From positions 1 to 6,021 of the forward strand of contig JBCBUE010000119.1 of NCBI GenBank assembly GCA_039818285.1: a stretch of 6,021 nucleotides of DNA. The letters run 5' to 3'. The notes under the pieces are model-generated. The model searched no databases. It was not told where the DNA came from and was given only the letters and a program-made list of their open reading frames with translations. Source of the DNA: JBCBUE01 sp039818285 (GTDB taxonomy: Bacteria; Planctomycetota; Phycisphaerae; Phycisphaerales; Phycisphaeraceae). Shown here piece by piece: positions 1-5,540 of this stretch. The position numbers and the translations under genes were made by a program. Numbering within the stretch: the first letter of the stretch is position 1; every line of letters starts with the position of its first letter.

Positions 1-1
1 C

Positions 2-271
2 CCAAAGAAGAAACGACCCAGCCGCAAGGGCGTCGCTAACAAGGAGGTGACCCCGGGCGGCCCCGCGCCGACCAAGCGCTGCCCGCACTGCGCGTCGACG
101 GAGCTTCGTTCGGTCCGCGTGCTGTACGACAGCGACAAGGCGGGCTACGCCGCCGCCGGCGTCGCGCCAGATGGCAAGCCCTACAACCACTTGGTTCGTC
201 GACTCTATCGATGCCAGTGGTGCGGCCGACACACCAGCTTCGCCGAATACGGGATGAAGCGAAAAAAGTAG
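2..271 (+). CDS. Small zinc-ribbon protein, 5' end outside the window
   Basis: The visible part is 89 residues and carries two CxxC knuckles, CPHC (codons at 80-91) and CQWC (212-223), separated by 40 residues. This is a probable single zinc-binding ribbon. The second knuckle sits in RRLYRCQWCGRHTSFAEYG, which resembles the RxRxCxxCGxRFTTxE end of NrdR-type and Ogr/Delta-like ribbons. A nucleic-acid-binding or regulatory role is therefore plausible but is inference. Lys/Arg-rich segments lie at both ends (PKKKRPSRKG near the start, MKRKK at the C-terminus). The frame is open to the window edge, and its codons in 2-46 favour G/C at third positions more than the other two frames do, so I think the gene begins upstream. 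The alternative is GTG at 47, which would give 74 residues; its SD-like AAGGAG abuts the start codon with no spacer, which argues against it. The large terminase gene would be expected just upstream. Function is not assigned. Confidence 0.7.
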   Translation, partial: PKKKRPSRKGVANKEVTPGGPAPTKRCPHCASTELRSVRVLYDSDKAGYAAAGVAPDGKPYNHLVRRLYRCQWCGRHTSFAEYGMKRKK

Positions 272-327
272 CAACCCGATTGTTACTCACGGTATGAGCG
301 GGGCCTGTTTCGCGCGACGATCAACGC

Positions 328-537
328 GTGGCCGACAACACCACGCAACTCGCGCAGCTCCGCGCTATCCGCGATTCGGGCGTCCTGCAGGGCACTGTCG
401 ACGGCCAGGTGGTTCGCTATCGGTCGCTCGCTGAGATTAACGCGGTCATCAACCATCTCGAGGCGACCGACGACGCGACCGCCGTGCCGTCGCGGCCGCG
501 TTCGGGCGGCATCGATCTGTCGGGGGTGTTGGCGTGA
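328..537 (+). CDS. gpW-like head-tail joining protein
   Basis: This is a 69-residue protein, close in size to lambda gpW (68 residues). Residues about 7-45 follow the gpW pattern: an N-terminal helix (TTQLAQLRAIRDSG), a short two-strand hairpin around GTVDGQVVRYRS, and a second helix (LAEINAVINHLEA). The tail is Arg/Pro-rich and probably disordered. In lambda, gpW binds the portal ring after DNA packaging, stabilises the filled head and allows the next connector to dock. Position supports the call, since in lambda W also lies directly before the portal gene B. The start is GTG at 328, because an in-frame TGA at 295 excludes any longer form and no other start lies between. No clear Shine-Dalgarno sequence precedes it. 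The stop overlaps the portal start (GTGA at 534-537), implying translational coupling. Similarity was judged by eye. Confidence 0.72.
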   Translation: MADNTTQLAQLRAIRDSGVLQGTVDGQVVRYRSLAEINAVINHLEATDDATAVPSRPRSGGIDLSGVLA

Positions 538-2012
538 CCCGGGCGTCGATGATCACTCCACGCATGACGCACCGCCGCGACGCGGCCGCACGCCACGCCC
601 TCGTCTTCGGCACGGACGGCTACGACGGCGCCAAGGACACCCAGCGCCGCCGCTCGGTCGATGTCCGCCTCGCCGCCGAGGACCACCACCAGACCCGCCG
701 CGGCCGCAAGAAACTGGTCGCTAACGCGCGCGACCTGCGCCGCAACTTCCCCGACGCGGCGTGGGCCATCCGCATGAACGCGGAGATGATCGCGGCCTAC
801 GACTTCCGGGCCAAGACGGACGACGAGGGGCTTAACCGCGAGCTCGAGCAGTACATCGCCCATAAGTCCGAGCCCGCGCAGTTCGATGCAGCGGGCCGAC
901 TTTCCCGCCAGCAGGCGGCCCGGCTGGTCGAGACCTGTCGGTCAGTCGATGGCGACGTCTGGCCGCTGAAACGGAACACGGGCGCCCTTCAGTTCATCGA
1001 GGGCGACCGCGTCGCGATCCCCGCCGGCTCGTCGCTGCCCCGTATTGACGACCTGGGAGAGTACCGACACGGCGTGCGGATTGACCGCGACGGCCGCCCG
1101 GTCCGGGTCGCCGTGTGCGACCGCGAGGGCGCCACCCTCAAGCTCCGCCGCGTCCTGGACGCCCGGTTTTTCTGGCAGGTCGGCTACTTCGACCGCGTCG
1201 ATCAGACCCGCGGCGTCTCCCCGATCGCCGCCGCGCTCAACGCCTTTCGCGATGCGTCGGAGTCTCGCGAGCTGGCGCTCGCCAAGGCCAAGGTGGCGCA
1301 GTACCTCGCCCTGGTGCTCAAGCGATCGGCGACCGAACCGCTGGGTGACGCGACGCAGACCGAAGGCGATCGTTCGGCGACGTCGATCGACCTGGGCGCC
1401 GGCCCGCAGTTCGTGGACCTCGATATCGACGAGGACATCGACTTCAAGACGGCCGACGTGCCCGGCGACTCGTTCCTCGAGTTCCAGCGCCACGTCATCG
1501 CCTCGGCGATCCTCTCGCTCGACATCCCCCGCTCGTTCTGGGACGAGACGCAGGGCGTGTTCCACGGCAACCGCGCCGCGGTGCTGCGCTACGTGCGGAC
1601 GACCCGCTGCAAGCGCGAGCCGATGCACCGGTGGCACCGCGAGTGGTCGCTGTGGCAGCTCGGCGTCGGCGTCCGCGACCGCGAGCTCAGCCTGGGGCGT
1701 CGGGACTTCCGGGACATCGCCCGTGCGATGCGATGGCACTGGCTGGGCCTGCAGTGGTGGGACCTGGCCAAGGACACCGACGGGTATCTCAAGCTGATCG
1801 CGGCTTGCCTGATGGACCCCGAAGAGGTTGCCCTCGAGGTCGGCAACGCCGACATCTACGACATCATCGCCAGCCGCGCCCGCGTTGAGAAAGCCGCGTC
1901 GGAGGCCGGCGTCGCGCTGAGCTACCAAGCCTCCAACACCCAAGCCACCCTCGGAACCGCCGACAAGGCCGACGTCGACGCCGAGGGCAATGCGGAGACC
2001 GACGATGAGTGA
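534..2012 (+). CDS. Phage portal protein, lambda gpB family
   Basis: This 492-residue protein would form the dodecameric ring at one capsid vertex through which DNA is packaged and ejected, and on which the terminase docks. The length fits the lambda-type portal family (lambda gpB is 533). Visible family features are a basic N-terminal region leading to the helix RRNFPDAAWAIRMNAEMIAA (about residues 69-88); the wing/stem-entry motif RGVSPIAAALNAFRDASE (about 224-242) followed by a long Ala-rich helix; PGDSFLEFQRHVIASAI (about 309-325); and FHGNRAAVLRYVR (about 342-355), the counterpart of the lambda-family SSxR segment. The C-terminus is acidic and low-complexity, as is common for portals. 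The GTG start at 534 lies 5 bases after GGGGGTG and overlaps the gpW stop. ATG at 549 is an alternative that would shorten the protein by five residues. The 3' end overlaps the protease gene by 8 bases. Confidence 0.88.
   Translation: MTRASMITPRMTHRRDAAARHALVFGTDGYDGAKDTQRRRSVDVRLAAEDHHQTRRGRKKLVANARDLRRNFPDAAWAIRMNAEMIAAYDFRAKTDDEGLNRELEQYIAHKSEPAQFDAAGRLSRQQAARLVETCRSVDGDVWPLKRNTGALQFIEGDRVAIPAGSSLPRIDDLGEYRHGVRIDRDGRPVRVAVCDREGATLKLRRVLDARFFWQVGYFDRVDQTRGVSPIAAALNAFRDASESRELALAKAKVAQYLALVLKRSATEPLGDATQTEGDRSATSIDLGAGPQFVDLDIDEDIDFKTADVPGDSFLEFQRHVIASAILSLDIPRSFWDETQGVFHGNRAAVLRYVRTTRCKREPMHRWHREWSLWQLGVGVRDRELSLGRRDFRDIARAMRWHWLGLQWWDLAKDTDGYLKLIAACLMDPEEVALEVGNADIYDIIASRARVEKAASEAGVALSYQASNTQATLGTADKADVDAEGNAETDDE
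1994..1997 (+). promoter_or_regulatory. Shine-Dalgarno GGAG that fixes the protease start
   Basis: GGAG lies 7 bases before ATG 2005, which is ideal spacing. The in-frame ATG at 1990 has no comparable site and would add only MRRPT. This supports 2005 as the real start, inside the last codons of the portal gene. Confidence 0.7.
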
Positions 2013-3063
2013 TCCCGCCACGCGGATGGGTTATCGATGCCAGGTCGACAGCGGCTCCGACGGCGACGTCGTCCGCGTCGAGGTGCTTGACATCATCACG
2101 AGCTACCCGATGTTCCCCGGCGAGGTCTCGGCCCACGACGTGATCAAGCAACTGGCCGAGGCCCCGGACGCGCCGGTGGTCGTGGACATCAACAGCTACG
2201 GCGGCGAGGTGTTCGACGCGCTCGCCATCCACAACGTCTTGCTGAGGCGAGACGACGTGACGATCAACATCCTCGGCGTCGCCGCGTCGGCTGCCACGGT
2301 CATCGCCATGGCCGGCCAGACCATCAACATGGCCGCCAACGCGTCGTTCATGGTTCACCTGCCGTGGTCGGTCGCGATCGGGGCGGCGGGGGACATGCGC
2401 AAGGAGGCCGACGTCCTCGACAAGATCGGCGAACAGCTCGCCCTCACGTACGCGGCCCGGACGGGGCAAGCCATGGACGAGGTCATGGCGTTGCTCGAGG
2501 CCGAGACGTGGATGACCGCCGAGAAGGCCCTCGCCGCGGGTTTCATCACCGACATCACCCCCGCCTCGCGGATCGCCGCGCAGGCCCGGATTCCCGCGGG
2601 CCGGTTCGCCCGCACGCCGGCCGAGCGCATCGCCGCGCCGGTGGCCCATCGCCCACCCAGCGCCAAAAAGGAACGCGTTATGTCCAAAGACGAACCCGCC
2701 GCCGCCCTCTCTCCCGTTGACATCCGCAACGCCTGCCCGGGCTGCGACGACAAGTTTGTGCTCGACGCCATCGAGGCCGGCAAGGCCCTCGATGACCTGC
2801 GCACGGAGCACATGACCAACCAGGCCGCCGCTCTGCAGAACCGCGACGACTCGATCGCCGCGCTCAAGCAAGTCGCGGTCGAGAAGGACGCGGCCCACGC
2901 CAGCGCCGTCGAAGAGCTCAAGGCCGACCACGCCGCCGTGCTCGCCCAGGTCCGCGCCGGCATCGACGCCGACGACGCCCCCGCCCCCGCGGACGACGAG
3001 AACAACAAGCCCGCCACCTGGGCCGGCCTCGTCCGCCTGCCCGGCGACCCCAGCAACAACTGA
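2005..3063 (+). CDS. Prohead protease (ClpP/S49-like) with C-terminal scaffold region
   Basis: This 352-residue protein is a ClpP-fold serine peptidase that would act inside the procapsid to process or remove scaffold. Residues about 23-185 show the fold: VVVDINSYGGEVFDALAI (58-75) carries the oxyanion-loop-like SYGGEVFDA motif. The nucleophile is Ser95 in GVAASAATVIAMAG, and the catalytic His is His118 in FMVHLPW. The third residue is probably Glu167 in AETWMTAEKALAAGF, aligning with the ClpP Asp. A linker (about 186-225) ends with KKER, and residues 226-352 form a charged, helix-rich scaffold-like domain. That domain opens with IRNACPGCDDKFVLDAIEAG, a variant of a motif common in the C-terminal part of phage ClpP-like proteases. 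The tail is acidic and ends NKPATWAGLVRLPGDPSNN. This protease-scaffold fusion matches lambda gpC. The gene overlaps the portal stop by 8 bases and precedes the capsid gene, as expected. Confidence 0.88.
   Translation: MSDPATRMGYRCQVDSGSDGDVVRVEVLDIITSYPMFPGEVSAHDVIKQLAEAPDAPVVVDINSYGGEVFDALAIHNVLLRRDDVTINILGVAASAATVIAMAGQTINMAANASFMVHLPWSVAIGAAGDMRKEADVLDKIGEQLALTYAARTGQAMDEVMALLEAETWMTAEKALAAGFITDITPASRIAAQARIPAGRFARTPAERIAAPVAHRPPSAKKERVMSKDEPAAALSPVDIRNACPGCDDKFVLDAIEAGKALDDLRTEHMTNQAAALQNRDDSIAALKQVAVEKDAAHASAVEELKADHAAVLAQVRAGIDADDAPAPADDENNKPATWAGLVRLPGDPSNN
2668..2673 (+). promoter_or_regulatory. Internal ribosome binding site for nested scaffold
   Basis: AAGGAA lies inside the protease gene with 7 bases between AAGGA and an in-frame ATG at 2680. 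This is among the best SD-to-start arrangements in the window, and it falls exactly at the boundary between the protease domain and the scaffold-like region. Confidence 0.6.
2680..3063 (+). CDS. Nested capsid scaffold protein (in frame within the protease gene)
   Basis: Initiation at ATG 2680 would yield the last 127 residues of the protease gene as a separate product, the same arrangement as lambda Nu3 inside C. The product starts MSKDEPAAALSPVDIRNACP. It is rich in Ala, Asp, Glu and Lys, with long predicted helices across its residues about 25-95 (for example AALKQVAVEKDAAHASAVEE). It ends in an acidic Pro/Ala linker and a short C-terminal segment with Lys and Arg that could contact capsid protein. 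Helical, charged proteins of this length are typical phage scaffolds that direct capsid protein assembly and then leave or are digested. The capsid protein downstream has no obvious N-terminal delta domain, so a separate scaffold is needed, which supports the call. Separate translation is inferred from the start site alone. Confidence 0.58.
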   Translation: MSKDEPAAALSPVDIRNACPGCDDKFVLDAIEAGKALDDLRTEHMTNQAAALQNRDDSIAALKQVAVEKDAAHASAVEELKADHAAVLAQVRAGIDADDAPAPADDENNKPATWAGLVRLPGDPSNN

Positions 3064-3115
3064 CCCGGACCCACACGAACACGAAAGCACCCCACGCCCC
3101 GAAAGGTAACCCGCC

Positions 3116-4063
3116 ATGGCCGATGACCTCTTTGCCCTCGCCGACCTGCTCACGATCAACGACACGTCGTTCGCCGATCTCGACGTGACCGATCTGGAGC
3201 AGTTTGCGCCGCTCATGCAAGCCCTGCCGTACACGCCCGCCACGCACGGCACCGTTCACAAGTACACCAAGGAGACGGGCGCCCCCGTCGTCGGCTTCCG
3301 CGCCGCCAACGCGGGCCGCGACTTCGACCACTCCGAGGACACCGCCGTCACGGCGACGCTGCAGATCCTCGACTTCTCGTTTCAGGTCGACAAGGCCGTC
3401 GCCGACGCCTACAAGCGCGGTGGGGCGAAGGGTTGGATCGGCCGAGAGGCCGCGCGTCATCTGCGAGCCGCGTTTTTCAAGTACGAGAACCAGCTCATCA
3501 ACGGCACGATCACCGGCAGCGGCGGCGACACCGCCGGCTTTGCCGGCTTCGCCAACGTGCTCGACGACTCCGACGACGCCATGGTCGTGAACGCCGGCGG
3601 CTCGTCTAACGTCAGCTCGGTCTACATGATCCGTGCAGGACTCGACGACGTGGTCGGCGTGCTGGGCAATGACGGAGCGTTCGACCTTGGGGATTCGACG
3701 GTCATCAACGCCCTGGACGGCTCGAGCATGAACTACCCGGCGTATTACACGCCGGGCACGGGTTACACGGGCCTGCAGGTCGGCGCCGCCAAGTCGATCG
3801 GTCGCATCTGCAACCTCACCACCGCGAACGGCGAGGGCCTGACCGACGACCGGTTGTTTGAGCTGTACGAGCTGTTCCCGGCGGGTCGCGGCCCGACGCA
3901 CATCGTGCTCAACAAGCGCCAGCACGAACAGCTGCGCAAGAGCCGAACCGCGACGAATGCGACCGGTGCCCCCGCTCCCATGTTTACGGAGTGGGAGGGC
4001 ATCCCCCTCGTCGTGACCGACGCCATCACCAACACCGAGACCGCGCTCACCGTCGCCTCGTAA
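3116..4063 (+). CDS. Major capsid protein (HK97 fold)
   Basis: This 315-residue protein would be the shell subunit of the icosahedral head. I recognise the pattern of a widespread phage capsid family: KYTKETGAPVVGFRAANAG (about residues 48-66); ILDFSFQVDKAVADAYKRGG followed by a long helix with REAARHLRAAFFKYENQLING (about 88-130, spine-helix-like); a GFAGFANVLDD loop; SSVYMIRAGLDDVVGV; GLQVGAAKSIGRICNL; and the C-terminal P-domain signature PTHIVLNKRQHEQLRKSRTA, then EGIPLVVTDAITNTE (about 290-309). No pro-domain precedes the fold, consistent with the separate scaffold upstream. The ATG at 3116 follows GAAAGG with 9 bases between. The 52-base leader is C-rich and G-poor. A terminator-like hairpin follows 12 bases after the stop. 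No separate lambda D-like decoration gene lies next to it. Confidence 0.9.
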   Translation: MADDLFALADLLTINDTSFADLDVTDLEQFAPLMQALPYTPATHGTVHKYTKETGAPVVGFRAANAGRDFDHSEDTAVTATLQILDFSFQVDKAVADAYKRGGAKGWIGREAARHLRAAFFKYENQLINGTITGSGGDTAGFAGFANVLDDSDDAMVVNAGGSSNVSSVYMIRAGLDDVVGVLGNDGAFDLGDSTVINALDGSSMNYPAYYTPGTGYTGLQVGAAKSIGRICNLTTANGEGLTDDRLFELYELFPAGRGPTHIVLNKRQHEQLRKSRTATNATGAPAPMFTEWEGIPLVVTDAITNTETALTVAS

Positions 4064-4075
4064 TCCATCGCCTCG

Positions 4076-4109
4076 CGCCGGCGCGGGCGCCTCCCCCGCC
4101 CGGCGTTTT
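4076..4109 (+). terminator. Intrinsic-terminator-like hairpin after the capsid gene
   Basis: CGCCGG (4076-4081) pairs with CCGGCG (4100-4105). After a one-base bulge (C4082), GCGGG (4083-4087) pairs with CCCGC (4095-4099). That gives 11 G:C pairs around a 7-base loop, followed immediately by TTTT (4106-4109). Placement 12 bases after the capsid stop fits a terminator or a 3'-end-stabilising hairpin. The U tract is short, so termination may be partial. Confidence 0.55.
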
Positions 4110-4146
4110 CGTCCGCCGTTCCCCAACCCACTCCCACCCCCCAGCG
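4110..4146 (+). other. C-rich, G-poor leader between the hairpin and the acidic gene
   Basis: This segment is dominated by C, with very few G between 4117 and 4146. Such C-over-G stretches can act as Rho loading sites or simply keep the following ribosome binding site unstructured. I see no -10/-35 promoter pair in it. It ends at the CGGAG Shine-Dalgarno sequence (4145-4149) of the acidic gene. Confidence 0.3.
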
Positions 4147-4157
4147 GAGCCGATGCC

Positions 4158-4364
4158 ATGACGACCCCAACCGACGACGCACCAACGTTTGCCTGGGCGC
4201 ACTTCGACGACGACGGCGAGCTCGCGTACGTGACCGACACGGACGACGACGGCCCCGACCGCTGCTTCGCCTTCGAGGCCGAGGGCGGCGGCTACGTCGA
4301 CGAAGACGGCTGGTGGATCGACCTCGACGACTACGACTTCGTCGATCCCGACGACCTCGACTGA
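4158..4364 (+). CDS. Small, extremely acidic protein of unknown function
   Basis: This is a 68-residue protein with 24 acidic residues (20 Asp, 4 Glu) against one Arg, one His and no Lys. Its net charge is near -23, far beyond its already acidic neighbours. Aromatic residues recur between the acidic clusters (FAWAHFDDDGELAYV, CFAFEAEGGGYV, DGWWIDLDDYDF), suggesting short beta strands with Asp-rich turns rather than disorder. The start at ATG 4158 is well supported, with CGGAG 8 bases before it. The nine-base string CGGAGCCGA here also precedes the tail tube gene. I do not recognise a family. Possibilities are a head accessory or decoration protein (from its place after the capsid gene), a DNA-mimic-type inhibitor (from charge and size), or a calcium-binding protein. 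None is shown by the sequence. Terminator-like hairpins flank it on both sides, so it may be expressed apart from its neighbours. Confidence 0.7.
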   Translation: MTTPTDDAPTFAWAHFDDDGELAYVTDTDDDGPDRCFAFEAEGGGYVDEDGWWIDLDDYDFVDPDDLD

Positions 4365-4381
4365 CCCCACCCCCGCTCAAC

Positions 4382-4411
4382 CGCGCCGGCCTGACGGCTG
4401 GCGCGTTTCTT
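4382..4411 (+). terminator. Intrinsic terminator after the acidic gene
   Basis: CGCGCCGGCC (4382-4391) pairs along its full length with GGCTGGCGCG (4396-4405). There are ten base pairs with a single G:U, closing a four-base TGAC loop, followed by TTTCTT (4406-4411). It lies 17 bases after the acidic gene's stop and is the cleanest terminator-like structure in the window. It ends 27 bases before the next gene's ATG. Confidence 0.65.
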
Positions 4412-4438
4412 GTGACCGATCCACCCACGAGCCAAGCC

Positions 4439-4720
4439 ATGCCCGACGCCCCCGCCCGGGGGATCGACCGCACGACCAAGATCAGCCTGGGGCTGGTCGG
4501 CGCGGCCCTCGTCGTGGCCATCGGCGTGCTCCAGCCCGTCGTCGCCCAGGCCGTCTCCATGCTGCTGCAACGCGAGCGGTTCGAGGCCGAAACCGAGATG
4601 CGCCTCGAAGACAACGAGGCGGCGATCGTCGAGCTCAAGCGCGACGCCAAGAAACAGCTCGACTCGCTGCACCGCATCGAGGTCCAGCTGGGCACGCTGC
4701 CCGGGGAGGCCACGCGATGA
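4439..4720 (+). CDS. Small single-pass membrane protein with a coiled-coil tail
   Basis: This 93-residue protein has a short basic N-terminus (RGIDRTTK), a hydrophobic helix at about residues 15-43 (core ISLGLVGAALVVAIGVL), and then a charged amphipathic helix. The charged helix has heptad spacing at Leu56, Ile63, Ala70, Leu77 and Leu84 (a positions) with Leu66 and Ile80 at d. The positive-inside rule suggests N-terminus in the cytoplasm and coiled coil outside. That topology resembles an inner-membrane spanin (Rz-type) or another phage envelope protein. XhlA-type proteins have the reverse order of coil and membrane helix. I find no partner lipoprotein, holin or endolysin next to it. I chose ATG 4439; GTG 4412 is possible but falls right after the terminator stem with no Shine-Dalgarno sequence. 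The stop overlaps the connector start (ATGA at 4717-4720), so the two are translationally coupled. Its place between head and connector genes is unusual. Confidence 0.65.
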   Translation: MPDAPARGIDRTTKISLGLVGAALVVAIGVLQPVVAQAVSMLLQRERFEAETEMRLEDNEAAIVELKRDAKKQLDSLHRIEVQLGTLPGEATR

Positions 4721-5094
4721 GCGTCTTCTCCAACAGCATCGGGACCGTCCTCTCCTCCATCCGCGCGGTCGCGGGGGAGAGCGTGACGGTCACGCGAGGG
4801 GCTTCACCCACGCCCGGCGTCAACGCCGTTCGTGGGGACGCCGCCGCCTCGGCGCAACGTCGCGGAGACGGGGACGTGGTCGAGAACGCCACAGACTGGC
4901 TGGTCGCCGCCGCGGACTACGCCGTCGACGGCCAGGTCACGCTTCCACGGCGTGGGGACACGATCACCGACGCCGGCGGCCACGTCTACGAAGTGCGGCC
5001 CAACGCCGGCGGCGCAGCGTTCCGGTACAGCGACTCGGGCCACACGCAGCTGCGCATCAGCACGCGGCTGGTCGATCGGGGGGTGACGCCGTGA
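4717..5094 (+). CDS. Head-tail connector (stopper/adaptor-like, gpFII-like role)
   Basis: This is a 125-residue, probably mostly beta-strand protein. The second half, DWLVAAADYAVDGQVTLPRRGDTI through HVYEVRPNAGG to SGHTQLRISTRLV, follows the pattern I associate with phage head-tail connector proteins: a conserved 'P..GD.I' turn, a 'YEV' strand, then 'sD....RI.T'. Such proteins form a ring below the portal/gpW complex, seal the filled head and receive the tail. The N-terminal ATG has a strong Shine-Dalgarno sequence, GGGGAGG (4703-4709), 7 bases upstream inside the preceding gene. It ends in a GTGA overlap with the next gene. Its position between the capsid and tail tube genes supports the role. 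Whether it is the adaptor or the stopper cannot be decided here. Confidence 0.62.
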   Translation: MSVFSNSIGTVLSSIRAVAGESVTVTRGASPTPGVNAVRGDAAASAQRRGDGDVVENATDWLVAAADYAVDGQVTLPRRGDTITDAGGHVYEVRPNAGGAAFRYSDSGHTQLRISTRLVDRGVTP

Positions 5095-5528
5095 GCCGTG
5101 TGAAAGGCCTGCTCGACGCGGTCGCCCAGATCATCAACGACGCCGGCTTCGACGTGACCTTCACCGCGGCGGGGTCGGTGCTGCTTGAGCCGTACGACCA
5201 GAGCCAGACAGACGATCTCCGCGTCAGCGTTGTGCCGATGCAGGCCGATGCCTCGGAGTTCCAGCGACTTGGCCGCAGCGACTTCCTGCAGCCTGTTGAG
5301 GCCGCCGTGATCGTCGAGCAACGGGTCGGCACGGACGGGGACCGAGTTGACGCCCTGATCGATCTTGAGGAACGGATCGCCGCGCACCTCCTCAAGTCCC
5401 CGCCGTCCGGCTACCGAACCCCCACGGTCAGCCTTTACCCCGTCGACCTGACCGCGCTCAGCGAGGCGGGCCAGTTCGCGGGTTATGTCCACGCACGCTA
5501 CCCCTCCAACACCCCCGCCCAAACCTGA
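5091..5528 (+). CDS. Tail terminator / tail completion-like protein
   Basis: This 145-residue protein begins with an amphipathic helix (KGLLDAVAQIINDAGFDVTF). It has a central strand-rich region (DDLRVSVVPMQADASEFQRLGRSDF, then EAAVIVEQRVG), a second helix (DRVDALIDLEERIAAHLLKS) and a C-terminal strand (GQFAGYVHARYPS). This alternation and the 130-150 residue length match gpU/gpZ-type tail completion proteins, which cap the tail tube and join it to the head connector. Position immediately before the tail tube gene is the usual place. GTG 5091 overlaps the connector stop (TGA 5092-5094), and the G-rich GGGGGGTGA (5077-5085) ahead of it can serve as the ribosome binding site. The assignment rests on synteny and fold pattern rather than a diagnostic motif. 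Confidence 0.6.
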   Translation: MSRVKGLLDAVAQIINDAGFDVTFTAAGSVLLEPYDQSQTDDLRVSVVPMQADASEFQRLGRSDFLQPVEAAVIVEQRVGTDGDRVDALIDLEERIAAHLLKSPPSGYRTPTVSLYPVDLTALSEAGQFAGYVHARYPSNTPAQT

Positions 5529-5540
5529 TCGGAGCCGACC

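Noticed and set aside
1..50. C-terminus of an upstream terminase gene
   Set aside because: Two frames end here (TAA 37-39 and TGA 48-50), but neither visible tail has a recognisable terminase feature, and the codon bias favours the zinc-ribbon frame. No feature can be supported.
280..308. Possible promoter in the 56-base gap before the gpW gene (TTGTTA, TATGAG)
   Set aside because: The -35-like and -10-like strings do not fall at 16-18 base spacing. The short CTCA/TGAG inverted repeat there has only four pairs.
1045..1797. Plus-strand 250-codon frame inside the portal gene
   Set aside because: Ser/Arg/Thr-rich translation typical of a +1 shadow of a GC-rich gene; no ribosome site or motif.
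942..2021. Long minus-strand open frame (359 codons) opposite the portal gene
   Set aside because: It mirrors the codon structure of the portal gene in high-GC DNA, is Val/Gly/Arg-rich with no recognisable motif, and conflicts with a well-supported gene.
2746..2760. CPGC pair in the scaffold region as a second zinc finger
   Set aside because: There is only one CxxC pair and no other Cys or His cluster nearby to complete a site. It fits as a variant of a motif common in the C-terminal part of phage ClpP-like proteases.
1864..3252. Long minus-strand open frame (462 codons) opposite protease and capsid start
   Set aside because: Low-complexity Gly/Val/Arg composition and full overlap with the protease, whose catalytic motifs are clear. 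This is a GC-driven shadow frame.
2918..4240. Long minus-strand open frame (440 codons) opposite the capsid gene
   Set aside because: Same reasoning: it spans a gene boundary and intergenic hairpin, has no domain pattern, and the + strand capsid gene is firmly supported.
4313..4438. Longer 5' extension of the membrane protein to a start inside the acidic gene
   Set aside because: It would read through the terminator stem-loop as an Arg/Pro-rich segment (RPRRLRLRRSRRP) that looks like an out-of-frame read of the acidic gene. ATG 4439 is more plausible.
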